Shown: one piece after another, positions 1 through 9,665 of the stretch
Position numbering within the stretch: the first letter of the stretch is position 1
Layout of the letters: each line of letters begins with the position of its first letter
NCBI RefSeq assembly: GCF_963678635.1
Contig: NC_087064.1
Coordinates: 49,025,346-49,089,345, forward strand
DNA length: 64,000 bases
DNA from: Symsagittifera roscoffensis
Taxonomy: Eukaryota > Xenacoelomorpha > Acoela > Convolutidae
Direction of reading: 5' to 3'
Translations under genes and position numbers: made by a program
The notes under the pieces: model-generated
What the model saw: only the letters and a program-made list of their open reading frames with translations
What the model was told of the DNA's origin: nothing
The model's database searches: none

Positions 1-256
1 TTGTCTTTTTCTCCACTTCATCTACGCTCTGGTCTGGTGTCTCTAGGTCGATTTCGATTGTGGGCTCCACCTGTTTTTCCCTCACATCTTCTCGCGTCTT
101 GCTCTCGGTGCCACTCCTCGTGCTGACCATGCTAACTGAAAAGTTATCTTTTGTTTTGCCTGGGCCCCTTGATGTCGTTCCGCGCAGCGACGAGTTATAT
201 TTCGTGTTTGATCCACTTGACCTTTTTTCTAGCACCGGTACCCTACTCCGTCTCAT
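1..256 (-). CDS. partial gag N-terminus of a related minus-strand element
   Basis: Reading the minus strand from an ATG at 256 gives an open frame of 85 codons that runs off the left edge. It begins MRRSRVPV and holds a second Met followed by VSTRSG at about codon 43. This matches the gag start of the plus-strand elements, where a basic SRIPK-type start is followed by MVETRSQ at the same distance. Both are rich in K, R, S and T with an acidic stretch after the second Met. The relation is visible by eye but diverged, so this is a sister family rather than another copy. No domain is recognised in this N-terminal part; in the plus-strand copies the capsid and knuckles lie further on. The LTR, primer site and leader upstream support the start. 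Confidence 0.6.
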   Translation of the reverse strand, partial: MRRSRVPVLEKRSSGSNTKYNSSLRGTTSRGPGKTKDNFSVSMVSTRSGTESKTREDVREKQVEPTIEIDLETPDQSVDEVEKKT

Positions 257-505
257 TATTTCTATTTACAATTGCTCGTATTTACAATATTACTATATAC
301 ACAATTCCTAATCTAAGAATAAAAATCTTTTCAGAAAAAAAATTTTTTTAAAAGAAATATGCTACGTGGTAAAAACCTTGTTCCAGTTCTCTTTCTAAAC
401 TTTTCGAGAAACTTTCTTTATTTGTGGTCTCAACCGTACCGGGTTCCAATTAGTCTTGTTCTGTCTTAATTCTGTCTTAAAACACTTATTGTAATTTTAC
501 TTCAA

Positions 506-1470
506 TTTTTATACCGTCCCAAGACTTCCAACTACCGTCCCTACTCTTCTTTGTACCGTCCCAGGCTTCTTTCTACTGTCCCAAGACTGTTCGGTACTGT
601 CCCAGTACTTCGTCAGTGTCCCAAGACCCTTGTCCTGAGAGTACTATCCCAAGGCTACTGTCCCAAGGCTAGTGTCCCAAGACTAGTGTCCCAAGACTAC
701 TGTCCCAAGGCTAGTGTTCCAAGACTAGTGTCCCAAGACTACTGTCCCAAGGCTAGTGTCCCAAGGCTAGTGTCCCAAGACTACTGTCCCAAGGCTAGTG
801 CCCCAAGCCTAGTGTCCCAAGACTAGTGTCCCAAGGCTAGTGCCCCAAGCCTAGTGTCCCAAGACTACTGTCCCAAGGCTAGTGTCCCAAGGCTAGTGTC
901 CCAAGACTACTGTCCCAAGGCTAGTGTCCCAAGACTACTGTTCCAAGGCTAGTGTCCCAAGGCTAGTGTCCCAAGACTACTGTCCCAAGGCTAGTGTCCC
1001 AAGACTACTGTCCCAAGACTAGTATCCCAAGGCTAGTGTCCCAAGACTACTGTCCCAAGACCACTGTCCCAAGATCCTTGTCCCAAGACACTGTCCCAAG
1101 ACCCTTGTCCCAAGACCACTGTCCCAAGACCACTGTCCCAAGACCCTTGTCCCAAGACCCTGTCCCAAGACCCTTGTCCCAAGACCACTGTCCCAAGACC
1201 ACTGTCCTAAGACCCTGTCCCAAGACCCTTGTCCCAAGACCACTGTCCCAAGACCACTGTCCCAAGACCACTGTCCCAAGACCACTGTCCCAAGACCACT
1301 GTCCCAAGACCACTGTCCCAAGACCACTGTCCCAAGACCACTGTCCCAAGACCACTGTCCCAAGACTGTATCAAGACTGTTCTGGTCCAACACTGTCCCA
1401 GGACTGCACTGTCCCAAGACTATCCCCAGACTGCTCTGTCCCAAGACTTCTTTGGCACTGTCCCAAGATT
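506..1470 (-). repeat. 14-bp tandem repeat field in the leader
   Basis: More than 60 head-to-tail units of about 14 bp with the plus-strand core GTCCCAAGACCACT and variants such as GTCCCAAGGCTAGT and GTCCCAAGACTACT. Units are nearly identical at 1230-1360 and degrade to both sides, the usual pattern of recent central expansion by slippage or unequal exchange. In the sense of the host element (minus strand) the unit reads AGTGGTCTTGGGAC. Long open frames on both strands here (for example 994-1527 plus and 1019-1444 minus) arise from the repeat and are not genes. Confidence 0.9.
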
Positions 1471-2339
1471 GTTGACAAGTGTCTGGGTGGTGGGACTTCT
1501 TCCCTCTTCGTTATGGGGACTTCTTGATTCGCCGTACCTTGTACCACCACTCAAGCTCTAGTAAAATTTTCCCAAAAACCCTCTCTTAAAAGCCAAATGC
1601 TGACCCCCCTTTTTCTTATTTCTTTTTAATTACCTCTTTTTCAATGTTCCAAGCAACTTGAGACCAAAACCTGTGCGCAGGTATCTTGTGATCACCTGTT
1701 CGTATGAAAACTAAACACAAATCCTCACCAAAATGCAACAAAAATCCAAGCTAGAAAAAGTGATAAAAACGGAAAGATGAGCCCACCTAAAATTCAAAGG
1801 TGACCAATGTCTACCTTTTGTCGAAAAAAAAATTGTCTGGTACCTAATTGCCACGCGTTTTCCTCCCCCCAACTAATAATCTTATTGGGTATCACTAGAA
1901 TTGTCTACGTCCGTTCCCCCTACCAATCCGACCAGGGTACCTTCCTTAACTCAAGTTCAAATTTCGATATCCACTTATTGTTACCAACGCGTGTTAATGT
2001 CTAATGTAACTAAGTCAACGATGTCGACTAATTAGTTACTCTAATTTTCCCCCTTTTTACAGTTTACAACCGCCAACCTCTAACTTAACCAGCCCCCCCT
2101 CTAACCTCCCCCCTTTTTAGCCCCCCTTCTTAAGCCTAAATTTACCTTAAGCGCCGGGTGCTAAACCTCTCAAGAGAAAACCGTAGACCTGTCTCCAGGC
2201 CTGCTCAAGTAAAACGTTTCTCAAAACCGGGGGATATCGCTTATCCAATTTTACACTTATTTCCTATAATGTAATGTGAATTTTAACGATACCCGTTCTG
2301 CCCAACTTGAGAACTCGAGAATTGCCAAATCCTTCTTGG

Positions 2340-2535
2340 CTACTTTCCCACTCGACTGGTCACCTCTTCCAGTCCAGTCTCCTATTGGTTCAGCTCAAGT
2401 GCTCCTGAACCACTTTCCCACTCGGCTGGTCACCTCTTCCAGTCAAGTATCCTATTGGTTCAGCTCAAGTGCTCCTGAACCACTTTCCCACTCGGCTGGT
2501 CACCTCTTCCAGTCAAGTCTCCTATTGGTTCAGCT
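2340..2535. repeat. 70-bp direct repeat, nearly three units
   Basis: Units start near 2340, 2410 and 2480. Each contains CACTTTCCCACTCGGCTGG followed by CACCTCTTCCAGTCAAGT and TCCTATTGGTTCAGCTC. Units two and three are almost identical; the third breaks off after CAGCTAAG. The small ORF across it (2276-2563) is explained by the repeat. Confidence 0.85.
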
Positions 2536-2996
2536 AAGTTCCAAGCTATCTAAGAACCCTTGACAACGCCCCACACTCGGGCACTTTATTGAGGTTACTG
2601 GGTTAAATTGCTAGGTTGATCGAAACGATCGAGCTTGTAAAACAGTATGGGTATACTATTTAATTAATATAAAGGTTTGATCCAACTGATCTGGTGTCAA
2701 AGTCACTGTCTTTTCTCGTTTTATGGTTTTTGTTCCTTTTTCTATTCTCTTTTTTTTTTTTTGCTTTTTGTCTTTTTGCTCCTGTTTTTGTCCCCCTAGT
2801 TGCCCCCCTTTACTCGGTTAGCTAAGCCTCGTTCGGAGAGCGTACCAGAAAGTTTTCTCGATTTTTCTTAAAAAGCTATCACGGTACAACCGGAAGGTTT
2901 GCACATTCCTGTCGAACCGCACCGCCGGTACTCTAGAATGGGCATTCAGCCCGAAGCTGTCTCTAGTGGGTTCGACTCCGTAGTCTTGATGTCGTA

Positions 2997-3013
2997 AACA
3001 CCCAGGAGCGCCA
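2997..3013 (-). promoter_or_regulatory. candidate primer binding site, minus-strand element
   Basis: In minus sense this reads TGGCGCTCCTGGGTGTT and begins 11 bases after the LTR end. The same 17 bases occur after the 5' LTR of plus-strand copy 1 (4354-4370), and a slightly mutated form follows the copy 2 LTR (from 24249). The TGG start fits pairing with a tRNA CCA end. The tRNA was not identified, and the 11-12 base offset is larger than the usual 0-2. Confidence 0.4.
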
Positions 3014-3024
3014 TAAAAACACTA

Positions 3025-3352
3025 TGTAACATTCGTCTACTGCAGTCACAAATGAGGCTTAAGAAAAATAGGCCCTATAACCATTGGCTCAAGAGTCAGG
3101 GACACTATCTCTTGTGTTTTTCTACCTCAAATCAGTCGGAGCCAATTCGGTTCGTTTGTGACATGAGACCACGACCCGTTACAGCTTAAAGGCTACTACT
3201 AAAACATCCCCCCACTCTAGAATTAAGAACGTCCCCATACTTAGCTCTCTAGATACCCAAAATACATGAACGCCGTTAAAAACCGGGTCGGAACAATCCG
3301 TTAAGTTACTTTTTATTAGACAGTGGAACTTTGATCCATTTCAGATGGATCA
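3025..3352 (-). mobile_element. LTR of the minus-strand element
   Basis: In minus sense this 328-bp block starts TGATCCATCT and ends CGAATGTTACA, the same ends as the inner form of the plus-strand LTRs (TGATCCATCTTCGATGG to CGAATGTTACA). The interior has diverged. The first bases form a hairpin (TGATCCAT, 5-base loop, ATGGATCA) at the place where the plus-strand LTRs also have one. The flanking purine-rich run (minus sense GAGGTAAGGCGAG) could be the polypurine tract. No partner LTR is in the window. Confidence 0.5.
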
Positions 3353-3929
3353 ACCTAAATCTCGCCTTACCTCAACATAACAATTATAAAACACACTCTA
3401 GAAATTTAAATTGGTATTCACATTGTAGCACGCTCAAGAATTGGGAGTAATTAAGTCTTTAAGCAACTCAAGAATTAAATAGTGTAACTAAATGAGTTTA
3501 ATGTTTGCTAGTTTCAACAACAGGAATAAGTTCGTACTCTAGAATGCAGTTTTATGTGGACCATTGGGACACTCAAGCTGTCCACCTTTCCACCGAAGGT
3601 TCACTCTGGTCCAGTTCGAATAGTTGACTAGTTGGATAATTGTCCAGTTCTCAGGAACACTCTGTCTTCTATTTCAAATAGGACAGCTCTACTCTAGATT
3701 ATTATTGTCTCGGAAATTGCGAATGGCAACTTCCTTCTGATTTGTCTTGCAACTTTCCCGCGATTGTCACTCGATCGTTCTGAATTCTCTTTTTCGACTT
3801 TCAGTTATCGCGAGAAAATCGTGCATGACAGGCTCCATTCGAATTTTTGAAAATTTAAATTTCACTCCAAAATCAAGTGTTTTTTGCTTCTCTCATGGTC
3901 AAACTTCCAAATATGACCGACTGGCACAC
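3353..3929. other. no gene seen; possible minus-strand 3' internal end
   Basis: No coding signal is convincing here; ORF 3747-3932 is weak and ends in the next element. Read on the minus strand, parts (for example around 3720-3760 and 3353-3420) loosely resemble the internal sequence before the plus-strand LTRs. This may therefore be the 3' end of another minus-strand element. It stops exactly where the plus-strand element begins at 3930. Confidence 0.25.
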
Positions 3930-4341
3930 TGATTTGAATTTAATTAACAACTGGATCCATTTTGATAAGGATGAGAAGCTAGGAGTTGGGGGAAAGGGTT
4001 GATCCATCTTCGATGGAGATGATGATTTTTATCTACTGAACAAAAACAATAGTAATATAATAAAGAGTAGCCCTGTTTTTAGGAGTGACCTCGTGGTCTG
4101 GGGATACTGAGACCCAGCCATGAGCTCACTATTTCTGCATGTAATTAAGTTAATTTGAGTGTTTTGACCGAAGCCGAAAGCAGTAACGTTTTTGTCGACC
4201 CGATGTTAGAAAAGACCACCGAAAAGTACTGGCTTGGTAGAGACGGTGAAAAGCATATAAAGCTCTGTTTAGACGTTAGCCAGTCGTCTTAGGACTTAGT
4301 TTTATTTTCCGTCGATATGTATCTTCCGGGCGAATGTTACA
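3930..4341 (+). mobile_element. 5' LTR of copy 1
   Basis: A 412-bp block beginning TGATTTGAATT and ending GAATGTTACA, repeated at 23024-23375 and 23830-24236. The downstream boundary is firm because the three copies diverge right after TTACA. The upstream boundary is ambiguous. Similarity starts at 3930 (TG), but a purine run GGAGTTGGGGGAAAGGG sits at 3982-3998, directly before TGATCCATC at 4000. That run looks like a polypurine tract, which would make the true LTR 4000-4341 (342 bp) and leave 3930-3999 as a remnant of a preceding 3' end. The minus-strand LTR supports the shorter form. Confidence 0.75.
4256..4261 (+). promoter_or_regulatory. TATA box of the copy 1 5' LTR
   Basis: TATAAA within AGCATATAAAGCTCTG, about 85 bases before the LTR end. 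The same motif is at 23290-23295. In the copy 2 LTR it is changed to TGTAGA (about 24152-24157), so that promoter is probably weakened. Confidence 0.6.
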
Positions 4342-4353
4342 TACAAGTTTTTA

Positions 4354-4370
4354 TGGCGCTCCTGGGTGTT
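4354..4370 (+). promoter_or_regulatory. candidate primer binding site of copy 1
   Basis: TGGCGCTCCTGGGTGTT starts 12 bases after the LTR end. It is conserved in the minus-strand relative (2997-3013) and, with changes, in copy 2 (from 24249). Conservation in three diverged leaders is the main support. The matching tRNA is not known to me, and the spacer is unusually long. Confidence 0.4.
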
Positions 4371-7215
4371 ATTCTTTTTAAAGCTTTTTAACTTTTTAAG
4401 CTTTTTAACCGTGAATATCTTTTTAACTTAGTTAAGACCGAAAATTCACGAATCAGGAAGGGTGGGGGGATCGGCCATTCCCTCGTTCCCTGAGAGGTTT
4501 GTGACCAAAAACACTTAAAGATATATATAAAACCAAACAAAAAGTAGTATAGTACCCAAGAAAAACAAAAAACATCAAAAATAACCGAAAAACCCAAAAA
4601 AAAACAGTAAAAAAAAGTAAAAACTCAGTAGAAATCATCCCCCCAGACAAGATGTGATCCGACCCCCCCGTTTGTTGTTGATAGATATATTGTTGTTACA
4701 GGCATTTATATCAGTCAGGATCGTTACGATCAATTTTGTAGCCTGTTTGTGAGGCTTGTATTGTAGGGTTATTTGAGCATTTAAGCACGTTAATGATAAA
4801 TTGCGCTCAATCCGGAAGGGTCAGCTGATTTGCGCTCAATTCGGAAGGGTCTTGGGAGAATACTGATCCGGCAAGCAGTACAAGGAGCAACAAGAAGGCG
4901 CTGAACGACAACAACAATCGACTGTTGGGTATCGTTAACAAGTTTTGTATCCCTTTTGGTACAAAAAGTAAGATAGTAATCTGTGGGGGGCTCGACAGTG
5001 CTCTACTGTAGTGACCCTTCACCGAACTGCGAATATCCGAGTTAAGCACCTTAATTCGGATATTAAACAAACCCGGAGGGGTATAGTATTATTATACTAA
5101 TATAGCCTATATTAATACTCTTATACCGTTTTTCAGTGAAAAACACAGAAAGTAGACCGGTTTTTAGGGTCAAAATAGCGATATTTTGATCCCCCCACAA
5201 GTCGCGATTTTTGAGATATCGATATTTTTTGAAAGGAAAAAAGCGCTAAGGTAGTGTGTTACATCGTAACTGCACTACCATAATAGATAGAACCGGTTAA
5301 GTTTAGTTCGAAAGTGGTTGGAACTATTTTGGTACTGAAAACCGAAATTTCGTGACTTACGAGAAAACGAAACACTATAAATTCAGAAATTTTTTTGAAA
5401 TTTTTGAGTTACAACAGTAAAAATAGTTGTTCGGACAACGTCCACTAGTGAATCTACAAGTTTTAAAACCCGCTACCCAAAAGCCTTCCGGGTTACAGAG
5501 AAATCGAACTTAACGTGTTTGATTTGGTGGATTCATCAATCCGGAGGGGGAGAGATAGTATAGTTTTTCTAAAATTTTTTCAACTAAAGCGTTTTAGATC
5601 GGGTCTTTTGCATTGAACTAGAAGAGTATAGGCCTTCTGAGCTCGGATCAATAAATTTTAGGTCGAAAGGATCAGATTTGCGGAAAAAGTTAGGCGGAAC
5701 CTATAATAGAGAAATTTCTTGACTTTAAGAAAAAAAACGTTTTGGCTAATAACTTTTCGACGACTGAACAAATCCAGTTGATCTTGGTACCAATAGATCA
5801 GAAATTAGCTGGACTTCTTGATAGGGACAAAAGTTTTTCGAAAAAATAAGCGTGAAAATTTTTTGAGGTTGTTTTTGGCAAATTCACCAATTTGGGAGGG
5901 TAGACCCTTCACGTTTTATAAATTTCTTTTAGAAAAGCCCTTATACCCCTACCAAAAGGTAATAGCGGTTGAGTAAAGTAACTTTAGGCTGTGCTAGACG
6001 AAATGGGAAGGCTAAAGGCACAGCAAAACCCTAATCGAGCCGAAGTTAGGCGAGCGATAAGACCCTTCACCGTTAGTGTGAATTGTCAAATAAGAGACTT
6101 AACTTCAATCCGGAGGGGTCTAGGAAAGGATCATATACCCTTCCCAGTTATTTCAAACAGCATAATAGCATCGGAGAACGTATCCGGAGGGGTATAGGTT
6201 GAAAAAAGGAAATCTCCGAAAAGCTACTTTTACAAAACCGGAGGGCTCCCAATCCGGAGGGGTCAAAAAAGTTTTTCCAAATAAGGAGGGGTCCGAATCC
6301 GGAGGGGTCTTATAGTTGCTAATTCGGAGGGGTCCAAATCCGGAGGGGTTTTATATTAACTAACTCAGAGGGGTCCCAATCCGGAAGGGTCTAGATTTTG
6401 TTAGTCCGGAAGGGTCCTATTTGTGCCAATCCGGAGGGGCATTATTTTATTAAAGGACTTAGGTAGGCGAAAGAAAGACTAAAGTGAGAGGTATTAGGTT
6501 ATTAGCACACAGGCTAGGAATCAGTGACTGCACTGGTAACTTGCCTCTCAATAAGAACCAGACCAAAACAAAACAGGTCCGAACTCGGATATTCGCGACA
6601 CTAAGTCTATATTAAAAAGAGCGTGATTCATTGGTGTGGATTGTAATACGTTTTTGTGAAAAGTGACTGCCCTGAGGATTTTAGTAGGTCTAGCTTGGGC
6701 AGTCCGAAGGCAGATAGGTAACACAGTACTCGGTGGGTGCAATAGACGCCCACTTGAGAAAATTACTGCCTTCAAAGTTTTGTCTGTTTGGTGCAGCACC
6801 AAGCAGGGAAAGCTTTTTCTTTAAAAAACAAGTTCGACTATTGTACTGCGACCGACTAAAAGTACAGGACACATACATTTTTTTAATAGAAATATTCATA
6901 TTCTGTCATTATATATTTTTTTGTTTTTGATTTTAAATCAACATAAACTGTGCTTGATTGGGTAGTGAGTACACTATCTTTTAAATTGACTGATAACATC
7001 ATATTGTGCTAGTTTCCAAATCTTACGACCGATAATCGGTTAGTGTGAATAACTTTTATACAAACTGTACTCTGATAACATACAGGGATTCGTGGTCACT
7101 ACTTAAGAGAATCTCGTGAAATTTATTGTGTTGTGTCATTATTATTGGCAATCGAACTATAAGGTCACTAGCAATCGAATTAAGTGCATAGGTATTAAGA
7201 AGTGACAAATAGAAA
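4371..7215 (+). other. long non-coding leader with CCGGAGGGG repeats
   Basis: About 2.8 kb without a believable gene; minus-strand ORFs at 4388-4650 and 4807-5070 and plus ORF 5991-6197 are short and not conserved as proteins. The motif CCGGAGGGG or CCGGAAGGG is scattered through it (5062, 5535, 6110) and becomes tandem at 6230-6440 as AATCCGGAGGGGTC units with variable spacers. Copy 2 has a version shortened by about 1 kb, and copy 3 keeps the last 1.2 kb. Such a leader is a plausible site for packaging or translation control, but no function is shown. Confidence 0.6.
6230..6440 (+). repeat. leader repeat, AATCCGGAGGGGTC type
   Basis: About eight units with the core AATCCGGAGGGGTC, spaced 15-30 bases apart with AT-rich spacers such as TTTTATATTAACT. 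The same place in copy 3 (46918-47245) is expanded into a tighter 24-25 bp array. Confidence 0.8.
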
Positions 7216-7965
7216 ATGAGTCTAGACAAGTCAAGGATACCTAAACGAGGTAATAGCTCAAGGAAATTCATACCTGAGAAGCAAAGAAAAATGATGACCG
7301 ATCCTTTTGTTGATTGGATCAAACGAGCCCGGACCGACAAAGGGGGGACGGTTTCAGGCAGAATGGTTGAAACAAGGAGTCAGAAGATCTCAGAAGAGCG
7401 AAAAGAACTGTTAGAAGTGGAGGTCAATACGGACCATGCCATGAACGACAACCAGGAAGTACATGGACTGGAAGGGAGGGGCAGAAGGCTGGCGAGTGAA
7501 TCTACTCCGGTAGAACAAGGCCATGATTTTGCCACTTCCACCGGGACATTAGATCGAGAAGAGATGTCGGAACTGTCCGACATCTCAACTGAAATAGCGG
7601 CAACTAGAAGATCTCCAACAGACAACACTATGATGGCAGGTGGAACTGAGAAACAAACAACGTCATCATCGTTCTCAGAAAGAATGAGGAACACCTTAGG
7701 AAACATCTTCCCATTCACCATGGGAGGAGGCGCAGGAAATGAAGGTGAATCCCAGGAGGAGGATCACGAAGAAGAGCAAGTGGACTTTGGGTCTCAAGTC
7801 AGCCTCAATAGTTCGACCCAGGAGAATGAGGCATACGTCGGAAGAGAGACTGGAACCATGGACAAATTTGGTGTGGTGAGAACGATAAGCAAAGAGAAAC
7901 ACACCGGGCCAGTCAAGAGACTTCGCGATTATGACAAATTCAGAGCTGCAATCTGGGGAGAGTAG
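7216..7965 (+). CDS. gag N-terminal part, copy 1
   Basis: ORF of 249 residues starting at an ATG conserved in copies 2 (26168) and 3 (47999). The first 60 residues are basic (SRIPKRG, EKQRK), followed by MVETRSQ and then an acidic, Ser/Thr-rich stretch with low-complexity EEDHEEEQ near residue 185. No known domain is recognised; the position and composition fit a matrix-like or particle N-terminus. It leaves its frame near 7965, and the next gag part continues one frame over from about 7931, so a frameshift lies in the 35-base overlap. Copies 2 and 3 have TGA where this copy has TCA at codon 47, so this copy is the better guide to the original start. Confidence 0.65.
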   Translation: MSLDKSRIPKRGNSSRKFIPEKQRKMMTDPFVDWIKRARTDKGGTVSGRMVETRSQKISEERKELLEVEVNTDHAMNDNQEVHGLEGRGRRLASESTPVEQGHDFATSTGTLDREEMSELSDISTEIAATRRSPTDNTMMAGGTEKQTTSSSFSERMRNTLGNIFPFTMGGGAGNEGESQEEDHEEEQVDFGSQVSLNSSTQENEAYVGRETGTMDKFGVVRTISKEKHTGPVKRLRDYDKFRAAIWGE

Positions 7966-8689
7966 AAATAGAGAGCTGGGCAACGCATTGGCGGATCCTG
8001 AGGTAGATAATGAAAAGACGTCGAGGCAGAGAGTCAAGGCCCGGATCTCGACCAGCACGAAGCTACCTGGGACCGACAGGGTTGCACCGCCACTAGTAAC
8101 GCCACTCGTGAATAACGGGGCAGCACTAGAAGAAGCCTTAAACAACATAGTGGACAGTTTAGGAGAACAAAATGAACAGATGTCAATAAGGATGAGTGAA
8201 CTAGAAAGAGCAGTTCACATTGAAAGAGAAAGTCTGCGGGAAGAAATAAACCGCAATAGACAAGAAGTTGGCAGGAGCAAAAAAAGCTTGAAAAAGAGAA
8301 CGGACGAGCATATGGCGAAGAACTTGTCGCGAATGACAAGAGAGGCGGAACAGCGAGAGTTACGTTTAAGAGACGACATGGAGAAGTTAAGAATTCAGCA
8401 AGAGCAGTATCTTGGGACTCTTGACACAAAGATAGACGCTATGATGGAGAGGCGAACTCAGGCTATCATGGATAGGTTAGACGGGCTACTAAGCAGCAAG
8501 AGTGGACGAAAAGAAGGAAAACCGAACTCGGGAGGTCCCAGCAGGGAGCCGAGGGTGAACTTCAATGAACATCAAAAGAGGAAGACGTATGGATCCACTA
8601 GAGGCAGGGGCAGTTCATCAGGCTATGCCACAAGGGGTAATGGAACATGGGGCCCGAACAAGCTCAACGGGGAACAGAGAAACCTCTAA
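7931..8689 (+). CDS. gag coiled-coil part, copy 1
   Basis: An ORF of 252 residues. Residues about 65-185 are a long charged helix with heptad character (EQNEQMSIRMSELER, REEINRNRQE, REAEQRELRLRDD), a likely coiled coil for particle assembly. The tail is Gly, Ser and Arg-rich (GSTRGRGSSSGYATRG), which would suit RNA binding. It overlaps the previous gag part at its start and the capsid-like part at its end, each in a different frame, so gag is split by two frameshifts. The helix is well conserved in copies 2 and 3. Confidence 0.65.
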   Translation: MTNSELQSGESRNRELGNALADPEVDNEKTSRQRVKARISTSTKLPGTDRVAPPLVTPLVNNGAALEEALNNIVDSLGEQNEQMSIRMSELERAVHIERESLREEINRNRQEVGRSKKSLKKRTDEHMAKNLSRMTREAEQRELRLRDDMEKLRIQQEQYLGTLDTKIDAMMERRTQAIMDRLDGLLSSKSGRKEGKPNSGGPSREPRVNFNEHQKRKTYGSTRGRGSSSGYATRGNGTWGPNKLNGEQRNL

Positions 8690-9662
8690 CGAACGACCAA
8701 CGCAAGGCACACATGCGACTGGGAGAAGTGATTCCGGCAACAGGGGGCATGCGAGCCCGAGGAGGAGTCATGTGGACCAAGCGGGAAACACTCACGGCGA
8801 TTCGGATTGCAGGGATGCACCGCATACAGAGCCTCAGATGAGGTGTGAGGACACTCAAGCGGGACACTCAAGGGATGCTACGGCAATGGCCACAGCATTT
8901 GAACCCCTAAACAGGTCTTTGGAGACATTTCTTACAAGGTTATCCAGAACCAATGAACGCAGTGAGAAGTCCAGAAGAGTCTTTAAGAAACCAAGATGCT
9001 ATAAAGACGAATCTGATGGCTGTATTGATACCTGGATAGAGGTAATGAAGCTGCATTTCGAGGAAGAGGACTTGTCCGTGAGACAGGAATGCAGTGCGCT
9101 CACCAGCAACTTGGAAGGGACAGCCCTGAACTGTGTCATGGCCAAGAAGCAATATCAACGTGACACTGCTGAGAAAATCTTCGAAATCTTGTTAAACCGT
9201 TTTGGATCAGGGGTGCAGGGGCACCAGGCGATGATGCGCTTCCAGAAACGGAGACAACGAGAAGATGAAACGATAGACAAGTTTCTCGATGATTTGGAGA
9301 TGCTGAGAAGACGCAGCCAACCGGATGAGTCAAATCGAAGGATGAACCTGGCCGTAGCCTCAAAATTCATCGATGGTGTGAAGAATGATGAACTTCGAAC
9401 GATGCTAGCAACGCATTACACAACATTATCAACAAATGCGCCAACAGCAGAGGAGTTGAGGCTCAAGTCAAAAGAGTATCTTTTGTTGAAACCTCCTTCG
9501 AGATCTGGATACTACAAGAACAATTATGGCAATCTTAACAACGGACCAGCAAACCAAGGGAACAATTGGTACAAACTGAGGGATGATATGGACAAGAGAC
9601 GCTCTTGTGCCAATTGCAGTTCAACGGACCATCAAGTGTCAGCATGCCCAGCTTACAAATAA
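8565..9662 (+). CDS. gag capsid-like region plus first CCHC knuckle, copy 1
   Basis: An ORF of 365 residues. The N-terminal 100 residues are low complexity and partly out-of-frame read-in. From about residue 107 (MATAFEPLNRSLETFL) a conserved helical capsid-type region follows, with CIDTWIEVMKLHFEEEDL and KIFEILLNRFG, as in Ty3/gypsy gag proteins. The C-terminus carries a CCHC zinc knuckle, C348-x2-C351-x4-H356-x4-C361, for RNA binding. A TAA at 9660-9662 stops it where copy 2 has CAG (Gln); the frame continues beyond, so this is a nonsense change inside one gag-pol frame. Confidence 0.8.
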   Translation: MNIKRGRRMDPLEAGAVHQAMPQGVMEHGARTSSTGNRETSNERPTQGTHATGRSDSGNRGHASPRRSHVDQAGNTHGDSDCRDAPHTEPQMRCEDTQAGHSRDATAMATAFEPLNRSLETFLTRLSRTNERSEKSRRVFKKPRCYKDESDGCIDTWIEVMKLHFEEEDLSVRQECSALTSNLEGTALNCVMAKKQYQRDTAEKIFEILLNRFGSGVQGHQAMMRFQKRRQREDETIDKFLDDLEMLRRRSQPDESNRRMNLAVASKFIDGVKNDELRTMLATHYTTLSTNAPTAEELRLKSKEYLLLKPPSRSGYYKNNYGNLNNGPANQGNNWYKLRDDMDKRRSCANCSSTDHQVSACPAYK

Positions 9663-9665
9663 GGC

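Larger units (their letters stand above)
257..3024 (-). other. long leader of the minus-strand element
   Basis: This lies between the minus-strand LTR (3025-3352) and the gag start at 256. I see no credible gene in it. It holds a candidate primer binding site (2997-3013, minus sense starting TGGCGCTCC), a 70-bp repeat (about 2340-2535), T-rich and C-rich tracts near 2740-2810, and the 14-bp repeat field at 506-1470. A very long non-coding leader with tandem repeats is shared with the plus-strand elements, whose leader is about 2.9 kb. Confidence 0.45.

Noticed and set aside
994-1527. Long Pro/Ser/Gln-repeat ORF (and its minus-strand partners at 1019-1444)
   Set aside because: The 14-bp repeat opens several frames on both strands at once. 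The peptide is only a translation of the repeat and has no conserved start in the related elements.
4388-5070. Minus-strand hydrophobic ORFs in the leader
   Set aside because: The copy 2 counterparts (24297-25159) are not conserved in frame or length; hydrophobicity comes from A-rich sequence read in reverse.
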